A stretch of 64,000 nucleotides of DNA, taken from positions 18,786,001-18,850,000 of the forward strand of contig OX377202.1 in the NCBI GenBank assembly GCA_947396885.1. Direction: 5' to 3'. Position numbers and translations under genes: made by a program. The notes below the pieces were generated by a model that did not search any database, had not been told where the DNA came from, and saw nothing but the letters and a program-made list of their open reading frames with translations. This document shows, piece after piece, positions 1 to 10,480 of the stretch (position 1 is its first letter; each line of letters starts with the position of its first letter). Source of the stretch: Heligmosomoides polygyrus polygyrus (Eukaryota > Nematoda > Chromadorea > Rhabditida > Heligmosomidae).

Positions 1-365
1 CTGGGATGACTGCGATGTGGACCTACGATGGTCATTGAATTTGTAGCAACTAATGTCCGCAATTGTGGAAGTAGGACCTAGAAGAAAGAATGAAGTAGAA
101 GAAAGCAGAGCAGAAGTGCAGGCTGAATTTGCTAATGTAATGAAGGCCATCGGCCTAGAATGTGATTGCTTCGTTCATCAACTCCACGCTCGTGCCAAGG
201 GGCCGAGAGCTTAAAGACCACCAAGAAGCTTCTGCCTCCGGAAACTCTCACGGTGATACGTGAGCATAGAGCAGCTTGAACCTCATGCAACCAAAAACTG
301 ACGTCTGAGGTTGTGAAGCTATGTACGCATAACAGGCGATAAAAGGGGATTTAGGGAGAGAGGGG
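1..365 (+). pseudogene. LINE fragment (RTE-like, region between endonuclease and RT), degenerate
   Basis: Plus-strand translation across 205-340 gives KTTKKLLPPETL followed by KLTSEVVKLC. These align with KTTKSRLSLETL and QLTSELAKLC encoded by the better preserved LINE on the minus strand near 14450-14640. Stops and frame changes occur within 100 bases and the fragment runs off the left edge of the window. The segment is the linker upstream of the reverse transcriptase in hookworm RTE-type LINEs (family knowledge). It is a dead remnant. Confidence 0.6.
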
Positions 366-950
366 ATGCGTTGCTTATTTTACGTCTACAAGGCCTCGTT
401 GAGGTCCTATTAGAGCAATTTGGCCCATAAAGTGAACTGAGGTGACCACCAGATAGACAAGCCCTTGTTCTGCCCTTACCAGAAAGGTTTCAGATTGGGA
501 TCTAACCACAGAGTCCTTACTTCCAACGGTGAAAGATTGTAAGGTACAACACAACATAGATTCCAGCAAAACGTACAACAAAGAAGATCGGTGAATATAG
601 ACGGGCAGGTACGAGTAGCATAAATTTAGTCCAAATCCGCTTTATTTCAAAAATGACGGGACACATATGGTTACGATGATTGGTGATGGTGAATGTTGAG
701 AAGTGCTGCGAAATGTTTGAAAATGTACGTCATGAAAACTCGTAAAGGCAACTTCGGTAACAAATCTGATAGTAGCAGTAACAGAGAATATTCCGTCATT
801 ACTAACAAACAGAGACAGACACTTATGGTGGAGGAACCACCTTTTGTCCCGGCTGCGGCTGTCCTTTTTTGTTCGTCAGGTAGCGATGGCTATGAGGGAT
901 AACACCTCCTCCGGCAAAAGCGAAAAGTGGCTTAGAGAGGAGAGCCAATA
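366..950. other. no recognisable gene
   Basis: Only short, unrelated open frames are present and no repeat shared with the rest of the window was noticed. Nothing further can be supported. Confidence 0.4.
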
Positions 951-959
951 CAAATCGAA

Positions 960-1113
960 TCGTAAATTAGAATTAGGTGTTCCTTGACCCTAGCATGTTG
1001 GGGTCGCGCCGTCTCACCGATATATTCCTTGCCACAGCTTTGGCAGGTAATGAGGTATACCAGTCCTGATACGGTGCGGTCATCTTCCCTGCCATGTGGG
1101 CACACGGCGCAAC
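960..1113 (-). pseudogene. Penelope-like element fragment, GIY-YIG endonuclease start
   Basis: The minus strand reads DRTVSGLVYLITCQSCGKEY followed by IGETARPQHARVKEHL. This is the Cys-X2-Cys plus (G/K)EYIGET.RP...R.KEHL signature of the GIY-YIG nuclease carried at the C-terminus of Penelope-like retroelements (PLEs). The second copy at 2578-2907 has the same signature on the plus strand (EEYIGETGRPLHVRIKEHL). The rest of the nuclease is missing. The 5' end of the coding fragment abuts a 34-bp inverted duplication. Confidence 0.7.
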
Positions 1114-1187
1114 CAGGGGTGAGTGACACGGAGGCGATCGTAAGGACGATTCGTACGATCGCCTCCGTGTCACTCACCCCTGGTTGC
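1109..1187. repeat. perfect 34-bp inverted duplication at a PLE breakpoint
   Basis: The arm at 1109-1142 begins GCAACCAGGGGTGAGTGACA and ends GCGATCGTA. The arm at 1154-1187 is its exact reverse complement. The loop is 11 bases. The outer end of one arm continues into the PLE frame, so the structure looks like a snap-back duplication made at a truncation or insertion junction. Confidence 0.85.
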
Positions 1188-1284
1188 GAATGAGAGCCCG
1201 AATCAGTTCGTCTCACACGTTATCCACGGGCATGAAAGTGGCTGGTGTTCACAAGCAGTCAACAGTTGTGCTCGAATGACCAAC

Positions 1285-1425
1285 TCAAATAGGTATTCGA
1301 ATGTTTTCCATTCAAATTCGAATATTGAATTAGAATTTCCAGGAAATCGCGTTTTTTTAATGCATTCGAATTCGAATATGCGAAATTTCTGGCATGCCAA
1401 ACCATTCGAATATTCGATAAAATTT
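1285..1425. repeat. ATTCGAA-rich low-complexity segment
   Basis: Repeated ATTCGAAT/TTCGAATA words occur in both orientations, in a segment that replaces the left terminal part expected for the hAT-like element that continues to 2434. It could be the subterminal repeat zone of a related element. Confidence 0.4.
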
Positions 1426-1449
1426 GGAGAGCATAACTATAAGGCAGAC

Positions 1450-2434
1450 CCTGGAATTTCTTCCCTTTCCTAGTTTTCAAGCGGACCGTCTTATGTGAGT
1501 TTTCGACAAGCGTGTGATCCCCACTCTCGTTGCGGAAAGCAACCCGTTATGAACCGAAGGAACTGCGCAAATACATAGGCTGGGGGAATCCTTTGTACTT
1601 AGTGTATGAAAGCCTAGGCAGAAAGCCAAATCATTTCATCATTGAGATAGGACACAACGGTGATACGTATAACTTAATTTCGTACAACACATAACGTGCG
1701 AAAACTTTAGCAACACCGGGGACCGAACCATTGTATAGGGCTGTCGTACAAGGTGACTCCCTCGGAGCCTATTCGCGTCGAAGGAACTAATAAAAATACA
1801 AGTAAAAGCCTGCCAGTTGAACATTAGCGTCTAGGAAAATCAGCTTGCTAAACTTTTTTGTAATTAGCTTTTTTCGCAAATCAGTTAAAATACGTCCGGC
1901 TGCCGAAAACGTTCAATCCGTCTCGCCTGTTCCAGGTGACAAACAAAAGTATTTCAGGAAAGCAGTGCCAAATATTAGAGAGACCTTGCGAGGAGGCGGT
2001 CATTTAGAAACTTTTCTCTTTTCTAACTTCTAAATGCATTACTTCTAAAAATTTACGTGCGCCGTGGAAGGTATGAAAAACAGAATGGAAATAAAAATAG
2101 AGAAAATTTGCGCTGAGCCCGACGTCAAGGCAGCAAGCCCATAGTCCTAGGCATTGAAGCGCAACGTCCTCTCTCCATATACGGATTTGCTAGAACGGAT
2201 TGTTTTTGTTTATTCTTGCTGATTTCAATAGATGCCCAGGGAGAGTGGGGCTTGAAATGCTTTTAAGAGGACTATGAGGAAAAGTGACAAACCTACTGAG
2301 AAAACAGTCCGTTAAAAATTTCTTTAAACTTTCAAAAATTTTAGTTGAATCGTTATGTCATATTTTATCGAAAACTGCCGTGAATTTGTTAAATTCTGCA
2401 CATAGTTAACAGTTAAATGTCCATCCCTGGTGGC
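1450..2434 (+). mobile_element. diverged copy of the hAT-like element found at 60123-61244
   Basis: Several blocks match the 60.1-61.2 kb element in order and orientation. One is the block with AAAATACGTC, the CGGCTGCCGAAAAC/GCGGCCGAAAAC pair and GTTCCAGGTG/GCTCCAGGTG (about 1880-1945 versus 60830-60885). Another is the 3' terminal block with GTCCGTTAAAAATT and a closing TGTCCATCCCTG (versus TGTGCACCCCTG). The CAGGGGTGCA left terminus was not found. The copy is non-coding, older and more decayed than the second one. Confidence 0.55.
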
Positions 2435-2577
2435 GTCGTCGCACAGAAAAGCAGACCCCTCTATGAAACGGAACGGGTGCAAAAGAAGAAGAAGAAAAAA
2501 TGCATATGTTCGATGCACGACTCGAACTCAAAATTAATTTCTAATGAGAGAGAACTTCTTCTTCTTGGGACTGCACC

Positions 2578-2907
2578 GTATCGGGTGTAGTCTACCTGAT
2601 CTCCTGCTAAGCTTGTGGCGAGGAGTACATCGGCGAAACCGGCCGTCCTCTGCACGTGAGGATAAAGGAGCATCTGGATGGTAAAGAGAAGCTAGGGCAT
2701 CCACTGCCCTGGGCTACCACAGGACCAATTGTCATGGCGGGAGGGATTTTAGAATTGACGTGAGGATTCTGGGACAGGAGGTTCAAATGTCGGCGCGCAA
2801 AGCCCTTGAGGCGTTCTGGATCTATTCCAGGGGTCCCAAGGTCAACCGGAAGGAGGAATCCCTGTATATAACGCGCGAACTCAAGCCCTACCTTACTCTC
2901 GCATTCT
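2578..2907 (+). pseudogene. Penelope-like element, GIY-YIG endonuclease C-terminus, broken
   Basis: Translation from 2578 gives VSGVVYLISC, an in-frame stop, then ACGEEYIGETGRPLHVRIKE and HLDGKEKLGHPL. After a frame change near 2750 it continues with DFRIDVRILGQEVQMSARKA and ends NRKEESLYITRELKPYLTLA F-stop at about 2907. The motifs GEEYIGETGRP and ILGQE..MSARKALEAFWI are those of the GIY-YIG nuclease at the end of PLE polyproteins (family knowledge). One stop and one frameshift make it non-functional. The 176-residue open frame on the opposite strand (2607-3137) is a shadow of this remnant. Confidence 0.75.
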
Positions 2908-3280
2908 AACGTGGGGTAGGTGCTGCCCCGTACCCCTGCTCTACCCTGTGAAGCTTCCTCTGGTCCTTCAGTGGACTGTGGTGAGTCACGGTACTTGGAC
3001 TCTCTCCTTTGTTCAAGCTTCAAAAAATTTGACATTGAATTTTGTAAGGTTGAAGAGATGTTTGGTGGGGAACTCCTAATTGACTTGACCCTTTCAGGCT
3101 CTGAAGAATCCGATACAGCCGAAACGTTAGCCACCAATAAAGCCGTTTACCAACCTCGTGAAGAGCTTAGCAACTCTACAGACAGATACTACCTTGCCGA
3201 GGTTCAAGGAGAGTCGAACATGGCAACTTCTTCTTCATCACATACGCGTAGCCAGCATTGCTTTTTCGAGAAAGGATAGT
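2908..3280 (+). mobile_element. 3' non-coding region of the Penelope-like element
   Basis: This follows the nuclease stop directly. It contains a block, GGCTCTGAAGA ... CCGAAACGTTAGCC ... AATAAAG at 3097-3142, that is shared with an isolated PLE-type 3' fragment at 62034-62078. A 119-codon open frame covers it but has no recognised content, so I treat it as non-coding. It carries the hammerhead-like core listed separately. Confidence 0.5.
3091..3142 (+). ncRNA. candidate hammerhead ribozyme core (decayed)
   Basis: Outer stem I is CTTT (3091-3094) with AAAG (3139-3142). Inner stem I is GGCT (3097-3100) with AGCC (3129-3132). The core is CTGAAGA (3101-3107), a degraded stem II region (3108-3120), GAAA (3121-3124) and CGTT (3125-3128) at the expected cleavage position. 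Stem II no longer pairs and there is one extra A after the CUGANGA box, so this copy is probably inactive. Hammerhead motifs in PLEs are established knowledge; the assignment here is inference from the layout shared with the 62-kb copy. Confidence 0.45.
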
Positions 3281-3299
3281 ACTACTGCTACTGGAATTA

Positions 3300-4090
3300 G
3301 CAACTTTCTTCGGGGCATTCAAATTTTTTAAACAGGTTCGGATTATATGAAACTTGCCAAAAACTCAGTTATTCCGTACAACCTGAAGCCATTTATTACG
3401 AATGCAAGTCGATTCATAAATAATTCTAGGACATAACGAGATCTTGTGGCAGAGTCCTTCTTGGTCTGTTCACCTTTCTGATCTTCATTCTCCGGGTGTT
3501 TGTTATCGCATGTACTTTCTAATCATTCTATTACACTTTGGTCTGATCGTTGGCCAATGTCGTGTGGATGTCGTTGTATACTGTTTCTAATTATATTGTT
3601 CTTCACATGGATTTTAGCCATGTAATAAATAATAATAAAAACCTTGAAATGCCAATATTTCGCATTGCATATTTATAAGAGCTATTCTCACACTTTGTTA
3701 TGGATATAGGTGACTTATTAGGCAGGGGCCAACGAAAAAGAAGCGCTGAAGTCTCGGCGTGTGCGGGTCTCGGTTCCGCCCTTGTCTGTTCTCGTTCCGA
3801 GATCGCACAGTCGTGTTGTGCCATCACCACCACCACCACCACCTCCATCATCAGTGACACGCAATCACATCGCACGATCCCGCTCCCGGCGGCGTGCAGG
3901 GTTTCCTTCATCTGGCGCACTTCTCTTTCGTTCAACAATCACTTGTCCTTTCCTTTAGATGTTGACAGATGGTACACCTATTGGTCGCCACCCAGGTGGC
4001 CGAAGGCATAAAGCCCTGCCTTCTAATCCGACCTTAAGGCACTTTTCTTTGTTTCCAGATTCAGATTCTCTGCAGTATATGTAAATCAAG
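3300..4090. other. no recognisable gene; short (CCA)n tract
   Basis: The segment is AT-rich and non-coding, with a CACCACCACCACCACC tract at 3826-3842. Open frames here on both strands are low-complexity and unsupported. Confidence 0.4.
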
Positions 4091-4392
4091 TAGGCGGGGG
4101 TAGCGCAGTCGGAGGAGGTGCCGGCTGTTGCGTGCACCAGATACCAGGTTCTTGGTTCTTATTTCCCGCCCAGGGCCACCAAGTCTTCAATCCCTTCGGG
4201 GATCGGTGAATTGGTACTGGACTTGTCTGGGAAGGATAAAGTGCTCACTTGTTTATAAGCTGGCCATCGCAAGTTATTGTATGGCCAAAAAAATCGAATC
4301 GACTTGATCATGATATCCCGTAGAAGTATAATAGAATGCGTGGCGCAACCCAAAAGAGATCGAGTTGCGCCGTCCTCTATCCATTATCCTTG
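4091..4392 (+). repeat. tRNA-derived SINE (family 1), near full length
   Basis: The full family layout is visible. A tRNA-like head has an A-box (TAGCGCAGTCGG) and a B-box-like GGTTCTTATTTCCCGCC. A body includes CGGTGAATTGGTAC, GGGAAGGATAAAG and GCTGGCCATCGCAAG. A conserved 3' part runs TCCCGTAGAAGTA ... AATGCGTGGCGCA ... GCCGTCCT and ends in a TATCC tail. The A and B boxes are the internal RNA polymerase III promoter expected of tRNA-derived SINEs. About 45 copies and pieces of this family occur in the window on both strands. Confidence 0.85.
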
Positions 4393-4408
4393 TATGTAAA
4401 GTAAAAAT

Positions 4409-4482
4409 GGGTGCGTGATAGCGTAGTTGGAGGAGCCGCCAGCTACCACGTGCACCCTGCAAATCCTCCGACTGCGCTACAA
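4409..4482. repeat. two SINE heads facing each other
   Basis: GCGTGATAGCGTAGTTGGAG (4413-4432) is a plus-strand A-box head. TCCTCCGACTGCGCTAC (4464-4480) is the same head on the minus strand. The result is a small imperfect palindrome with no SINE body on either side. Confidence 0.6.
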
Positions 4483-4760
4483 CTCGTCATAGAACGAATA
4501 CGCAAATAAAAATCAGGAAAAATTCAGGATTTTATGTATATATCTCAAAATGGATGCGCTGCAAGGACGGTTAAAAATGTCTTATCACTATAGCTTATGC
4601 AATGCATTACGGCTTGAATTAAAGAACAGAAACTGAAGATTCCCGTTTTGTGAAGCGTTCTGGTTACGCCATGCGCTTGTCCAGCATACCGCAATATTTA
4701 CTTGATGCTGCCTGCTCTCGGTGTTTACTTTTACTATTTATAATGAAAACAGTGCACTTG

Positions 4761-4880
4761 AGTTAGGCTTGAAGTGGCTTCTGTCGTGGTTTTAAGCTTT
4801 CAAGGGAGAGGAAGGTCGTCGTCTTTCAGCAGTGCAGTTGTGTTCCTTAAGTATGTGATTTCCAAACTGAATTCCCATAC
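4761..4880. repeat. short interspersed repeat shared with 13040-13130
   Basis: GAAGGTCGTCGTC followed by TTCAGCAGTGCAGTTGTGTTCC at about 4813-4848 is matched near 13060-13097, with the same GATTTCC continuation. The class is unknown. Confidence 0.5.
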
Positions 4881-4887
4881 ATTATCG

Positions 4888-5154
4888 CTGTGGCTCCGAC
4901 TGTCGCACGCCCCCCCCCCCCGATTCTAGGTTACTGGTTTGGATTTCACGCCCATGTCCAATCAATCCTTTCTTTCCTCCGAGAGCGCTAAATGCAGACC
5001 AAGGAATGAAGCAGTAACATGTCCATCAGCTAAACTCCACAAAACTTTCTGGAGGCCAAATACGCATTTAAAGTGTTTCCACGATATCCCGTAGAAGTAG
5101 AATGCGTGGCGCATCCCAAAAAAGATTGATCGAGCTTGACCTTTATCTTTTTAC
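4888..5154 (+). repeat. SINE family 1, diverged, with C-tract
   Basis: The head is disrupted by a 12-base C run (4910-4921). GGTTTGGATTTCACGCC keeps the B-box, and the 3' end ATCCCGTAGAAGTAGAATGC...GGCGCATCCC is well preserved. Confidence 0.75.
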
Positions 5155-5197
5155 CGCTTTTGTGCAGAGTATCCGTGCTCTTCTAGAGGAGGATAAG

Positions 5198-5342
5198 AAA
5201 AAGGATAAAGGACGGCGTTGCTCAATTTCTTTTGAGATGTGCCCGTGGTTGGCCTGGGGGGGGGGGTGGAAATCCGAACCGAGAGCCTGGTATCGGTTGC
5301 ACGCGACAGCCGGCGCCTCCTCCGACTGCGCCACAAGCGCCC
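5198..5342 (-). repeat. SINE family 1, internally deleted
   Basis: GGATAAAGGACGGCGTTGCTC marks the tail and GGCGCCTCCTCCGACTGCGCC the head. The middle, about 140 bases, is deleted, joining TTTGAGATG to TTGGCCTGGG around a G run. The 3' tail has two GGATAA units. Confidence 0.8.
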
Positions 5343-5536
5343 AGAGAAGAGCAAGACGTGGTTTTCTCCTTCGTTCGTTACCTGTGTCCTGTTGCCTGCC
5401 ACCGTAAATCCATGGCGACCGTTGCGACGTTTATAACCCCGACGTCTGCTACAGCTTCCATCTCTCACAAAACAAACCGCGGCAAATTCGGCATAAACGA
5501 CTCTGGAATCAACAGAAAAACAGGTCCTGCAGTCCC

Positions 5537-5549
5537 CCCCCCCCCCCCA
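5537..5549. repeat. C homopolymer run
   Basis: A run of about 13 C residues interrupts otherwise unassigned sequence. Such runs recur near 4910, 5260, 12228, 36700 and 55540. Confidence 0.8.
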
Positions 5550-6089
5550 AGGAAGAGCAGTCATGTGAAGTCAGAGCCCTGTGCGCTGTCGGAGATTTGT
5601 TGCGTCGCACGGTGCTTAACACGTTCTTATTCCTGTGCCTTGGCTATCCCTCTCTTTTCGCTTTCGGGACCCATCGCAACATTCACGACCCATCTGTAGT
5701 TACATAGCGAAGAGCCGGATTAGTGTTCCTCCTTTTGTTTATAGAGCTGGAGAATAAAAAGGATCACGATGAAGGTCACTATAGAAGCTATGCCCCGAGA
5801 AGCTGCTTAAAAGTTTAATGAAGCCCCCGAAGCTAAATGTGTTCGCTCCTTTAACAGGTGAAGAAGGTGTCGTATTGCAGACGTATGTCGTTGTTTCTGA
5901 AACAAGTGAGCCATCTGTAGGAGACGCAGAGTAGCTTTTAGGTTGGCCCATAGAATTGGTCTAAAAATAATTGCAGAATTTGCCTGCAATGTTTGAAAAA
6001 GCAGGCTTGACTATAACAAGCGTCACACATCATTCAAAAATAGTTGACATTTCCCCAATTTTTAGAACGTTTTTTCTGATGAGACAGAT

Positions 6090-6340
6090 CAGGGCGAATG
6101 GTGGTGATGCAACACCGATTCAAGGTTGTGGGTTCGGATTTCCCGTCCAGGCCAACGAAGCCTTCCATCCTTTCGCAGTCGGTGAATTGGTAACGGTCAT
6201 GTTTGAGAAGGATAAAACGCTGACTTGTCAATCGACTTGCAAGCCGAATACGTCTTTAAACTGCTCTCGCGATGTTCTGCAGAAGTAGAATGCTTGGCGC
6301 ATCCCGCAAAGGAATTGGTTAACCTATATCCTTATAGTTA
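6090..6340 (+). repeat. SINE family 1, diverged
   Basis: GGGTTCGGATTTCCCGTCCAG (B-box), GGTCGGTGAATTGGTAA-like and GAAGTAGAATGCTTGGCGCAT are visible. The A-box is lost. The tail is TATCCTTATAG. Confidence 0.75.
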
Positions 6341-6480
6341 TCTTCCTTTATCTCCTCCTTTATCTTTAAAGAAACGAAGTCAACATCATTTTAAAATGCA
6401 TGCTCGACTATAAGGTATCACACATCATTCAAGGGACAAATCGAGTAGCCGAAACCGCATTTGGACCATATGCCATTTTC

Positions 6481-7340
6481 AGTCGAATTGGACACTCATC
6501 TAAGCTAGCCTAAGAATTTTTCCAAAATTTTCAAATTTCCAAATTGAGAAGACTTCTTACAGGTTAAACTACAGACTCTCCAAGGATGTGGAATAATTTT
6601 TTGTTAGAGAAAAATTTAGTACAAATTTCTTTGCAATTTCTTACTACGGATGCCCGAAAGAGTATAACAATTTTATAAAAATTTATTTTCAAAAAATCAA
6701 TAAGCTAAAAAAAATTTTAAAGCGCAACGAGGCAGAAGTCATTCAGTGCATTAAAAACCAGTTTGCGCCATGCACTCGGAAAGCTCGTCGCAATTTTTAT
6801 TTGATTGCTAAGTGCTGCTCGCATGTAGCATCAAAATAAGAACTTGTGCGTTCCTTACAATTGTTGTTGTTGTATCATTTACAGGTGTGAAGCTATATGC
6901 AAACAGCAATTTCGCTATCATTCGAGTAAAAATCCTAAGGATTAGACGAGTGCGTGGGGCAGTCTCTCCTTTTGGCACCAAAAGTTGCCGACCTTCTGCT
7001 CTTTCAAACAAACAACAAGCCATTATTTTTCACAAAAATTAGAATTTTATACAAAATTTTAAACAAACAAAGTGTTCACTTATTGGGAAGTGAATTAAAA
7101 CTTCAAAGAAATTATACTGAAATTTCCTTCATAAACAAAAAATTATTCTAACGTTTTTGGAGAGTATTGAGTTCAATTCAAAAGAAGTTTATTTCAATTT
7201 GGGCGACTTCGCTCTGATTTCGAAAGACTTAAGCTAGCTTAAAATAGTGTCCAGTTTGGCGTAAAAAATGTCCAATCTGATTCGAAAAGTGTGCAGTTCA
7301 ACGTGAAAATGGTGCAAAAGATGGTACAAAACGTTCGCAC
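6481..7340. mobile_element. AT-rich terminal-inverted-repeat element, copy 1
   Basis: The left end TTGGACACTCATCTAAGCTA (from 6488) is the near reverse complement of the right end TAAGCTAGCTTAAAATAGTG (7230-7249). Flanking sequence has further GTCCA..TTTGA.TCG repeats. The interior is AT-rich with no transposase frame. A related copy lies at about 44230-45510, so this is probably a non-autonomous DNA element of unknown superfamily. Confidence 0.5.
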
Positions 7341-7608
7341 TGATTTTTTTGTTGTTGATTGAAACAACACTACTCAGCCATATATGCTTCTTAAGTTTTT
7401 TTTCTTAAGCTTCTTAAGTTTCTTAAATTTAACGATTTAGCAGAAACGCACACCCTTGATGCCGGTCCAATTAGATTTGGAAGGTGTCCAATTCGACATG
7501 GAAATGGTATATACCAAGTTAATGTGTTGTTAATTAGAGTCTTTGATTACGGCAAAGTCGTAAGTGAGGGCAAACATGGAGGGTTTGGCAAAAATAAAGT
7601 CTAGATGG

Positions 7609-7902
7609 TAGCGAGGTGGTAGCGCAGTCGGGAAGGTGCCTGTAACCGATACCAGGTTCTTAGTTCTGATATCCTGTCTAAGCCCAATAGACCATCCGAG
7701 CCTTACATCCCTCCACTCCAGGATCGGTGAAATAGCGCCAGACTCGTCCGGAAGGGATAAAACACTGACTTGTCCCTCGGATAATCTGTCATTGTGTAGG
7801 CCAAAAACGCATTCAAATTGCCACCACTACATTCTGTAGAGGTATAATACGTTGCGCACTTCGAACTGGATTGGTTAACGCCGTTGTTTCTCCCTTATCC
7901 AA
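7609..7902 (+). repeat. SINE family 1, diverged, nearly full length
   Basis: GGTAGCGCAGTCGGGAAGGTG (head), GATAAAACACTGACTTGTCC (body) and GCCGTTGTTTCTCCCTTATCC (tail) are in order. Confidence 0.75.
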
Positions 7903-8440
7903 CTGCTTCAACTTGAGGCTCATCGCCCAAGTAGGGGAGATGCTGTAAGACATGCAGCCACCCTTACCCTCACTGCAGAATCGCGTGCTGGTTGCCAATG
8001 TCGCTGTTCGTTGTAGTCAGAGACAACCGCATTAGTTCCTTTATCGGAGCGTTTTTTCATCGAAGGAGGAAACGTAGGGAGCAGTCTCGACGTAAGAGTG
8101 CCACTTTGTTCGACGTGACGTCAAATCGAGACAAATCGAGTTGAGAATGATCAGCTCCGCAGACATCAGCCACGCTACTACAGCGTGACTAACCTTTCGG
8201 GAACATCGCATTGTGACAACGTCTGGTGGCAGATTCTGTCATGGTTCTGACGTTCCCACGACGGCTTTATCTCGTCACATATCTTCTCTATCGGCAAGGC
8301 TACGATGGATTTGAGCCGAGCAAATCGCTGCCGACCCTGGCTTCACGCCAAACACAACTGGGGCAAAATGAATTGTTAACTAGAAAGAACTCCATAGGCC
8401 AGTTTTCCTCACTAGCTTAGTAGGTTTTTGTTTGGAGAAA
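7903..8440. other. no recognisable gene or repeat
   Basis: Unique-looking sequence without coding signature. Confidence 0.35.
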
Positions 8441-8441
8441 T

Positions 8442-8730
8442 AAGGATAAAGGACGGCGTTACTCAGCCCTTTTTGAGATGCGCCAGCGCATTCTACTTCT
8501 ACGGGATATCGTGGAGGCGATATGAATGCGTATTTGGCCGTACAATGACTTGCGGTGGCCAGCCGATGAACAAGTCAACGCTTCAACCTTCCCAGACACG
8601 TCTGGTACCAATTCACCGACCCCGGAGGGATGGAAGGCTTGGTTGTCCAGGGCGGGAAATCCCACCCAGAAACCTGGAATCGTGTGCACGCAACAGTCGA
8701 TGCTTCCTCCGACTGCGCTACACGCGCACC
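8442..8730 (-). repeat. SINE family 1, full length
   Basis: It is complete on the minus strand, from AGGATAAAGGACGGCGTTAC (tail) to CTCCGACTGCGCTACACGCGC (head). GATGAACAAGTCAACGC and CGGTGGCCAGCC are conserved. One of the least diverged copies. Confidence 0.85.
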
Positions 8731-8831
8731 TGTTTGGAGAACTGCGCATACAATTGAAAAGTGGAGCAAGGAGGAACTTCTCCGCCCGGATACGCCACAC
8801 ACTCTGCTTCTGAGTAATATCGTCATTCCCT

Positions 8832-9113
8832 GAGCGCGGTAATGCAGTCAGAGAAGGCGCCGGCTGTCGCGTGCACTCGACTCCATGCTCTTGGTTCAGA
8901 TTTTCCGCCTGAGCCAGTTAAAATTTCCGTCTCTGCGGGTCGACATGAATTGATACCAGACTTCTCTGGAAAGGAAAAGCGCGGATTTGTCCATCGGCTG
9001 GCCACCGCAAGTCATCATATAGGTCAACTACGCAATTAAATCACCTTCACGACACCCCATAGAATTAGAGTGCGCAGCGCATCCCAAAAATGACTGACTG
9101 ACGCCGTGCTTTT
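8832..9113 (+). repeat. SINE family 1, full length, older
   Basis: GAGCGCGGTAATGCAGTCAG (head with altered A-box), GGCCACCGCAAGTCATCATA and CAGCGCATCCC...GACGCCGTGCT are present. Confidence 0.75.
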
Positions 9114-9262
9114 AACTCATTTTCATCGTCATTTAAAGGAAGAATCTACCTTCACTTCTGGTGTGGTTGGCTGGAGGCGTTGGTTCTGCTGTGAAACTAA
9201 ATTCATTTTAGCATTAAGTCACAGCAGACTGCGGCTGAACGCATTCTTCTAAAACGTAAAAG

Positions 9263-9530
9263 CAAAGTCTGGCGTTATTCAGCGCTTCTGTGGAAATCGC
9301 AACGCACTAAACGTACGCTGCTTACGTTGAAGGCAATTTGAATATCTGTATGGCCCACACAAAAACTAGCGATGGCGACCTGGTGAATAATTCGATGTTT
9401 TTCCTTAACCGGAGACATCTGGTATCAGTTCACCGACGGAAGGCTTGATTAATTTTCGCGTACTCGGATCGAAAACCTCCGTTCTGGGTGCATTCGGAGC
9501 TTTCTCCGACAGCGCCACATGTACCGCCCA
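9263..9530 (-). repeat. SINE family 1, strongly decayed
   Basis: Order-preserved remnants are GGCGTTATTCAGCGC, GTATCAGTTCACCGAC and CTTTCTCCGACAGCGCCACA. A further plus-strand remnant follows at about 9552-9700 (GTGTGTGGCGCATTCC). Confidence 0.55.
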
Positions 9531-9967
9531 TTCCTGAGGGTAGGTATATTCTCCGGAAAGAACAGGTCAAGGGGCTTTCTGTCGGCTGGAGAGCAGATGT
9601 CGCTGATTCAGCAGACGTTCCAAATGAGTACTAACAACGTAGCGCAGAGTATGAGTGTGTGGCGCATTCCAAAAGAGACAGACCGCGACTAATTTTTGAT
9701 CTCATTTCGATTCCTCGCCCAACAATCCTTTGTAAAGATTAGATTTGGGAAAAGGAAAATGAAAGGCGGAAGGACAACGTAGCTCCGACTTCCTAAAGTG
9801 CTTGTTTCACCTTTTTGTTTCACCTGTTTCACCTGATGAGCATCAAATTGCTGAAATTGGCGTCAGCTATTTCTCCACTCATCTTTGTCGTCATCCAGTG
9901 TATGATCGATCCACTCGGTTTTCGTCGAATTCTCCCGGTCTGGCGCTGGTTATCGGATTCTCGACTA

Positions 9968-10121
9968 GCGCAGAAGCACGGTGGAGCTGAACAGGTGAGC
10001 ACCGAGCCGAACATTCTTCGACTTCTTCGTTTTAGGTTATCAGCAAAGCACTGCATTTTCGAAAGCTTCTATAGAGTCTAGCGGATATCCCGTGGCTTTG
10101 CTAACTTCTGTAAACTAACGA
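9968..10121 (+). repeat. left arm of a 150-bp inverted repeat pair
   Basis: GGTGGAGCTGAACAGGTGAG ... CCGAACATTCTTCGAC ... GGATATCCCGTGGCTT ... CTGTAAACTAAC is present in reverse complement at 12674-12828. The two arms bound 2.86 kb. Confidence 0.8.
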
Positions 10122-10190
10122 TTAGTGACCCATTCAATCCTTGAAAATATATAAAAGTGCAGAAGAAGATAAAGACTCATATGAAAGATT

Positions 10191-10480
10191 GGGCGCGTGA
10201 AGCCCAGTCGGAGGATGCGCCGGCTGTCGCATGCACCCGATACCATGTTCCTGGTTCGGATTTCCCGCCCAGGCCAACCAAGCCCCCCATCCCTCCGGGT
10301 CGGTGAATTGGTACCAGACTTGTTTGGGAAGGATAAAGCGCTGACTTGTTCATCGGCTGACCTCCGCAAGTCATTGTATGGCCAAATACGCATTCAACTT
10401 GCCTTCACGGTATCCCGTAGAAGTAGAATGCGTGGCGCATCCCAAAGGGGATTGAATAACGCCGCCCTTTACTTTTTGCC
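10191..10480 (+). repeat. SINE family 1, full length
   Basis: GGGCGCGTGAAGCCCAGTCGG (A-box mutated), GGTTCGGATTTCCCGCCCAG and GTCGGTGAATTGGTACCAGA are present. The tail GCCGCCCTTTACTTTT has lost the TATCC units. It lies inside the inverted-repeat-bounded segment. Confidence 0.85.

Noticed and set aside
2607..3137. 176-codon minus-strand gene
   Set aside because: It is antisense to the readable Penelope GIY-YIG remnant and its 3' region; no domain of its own.
8459..8813. Conserved ~100-codon proteins recurring at 8.5, 10.2, 30.1, 40.0, 46.8, 52.0 and 53.1 kb
   Set aside because: Their repeated peptides (e.g. YGMSWRRVECVFGHTMTCGG) are chance translations of the SINE family 1 on either strand.
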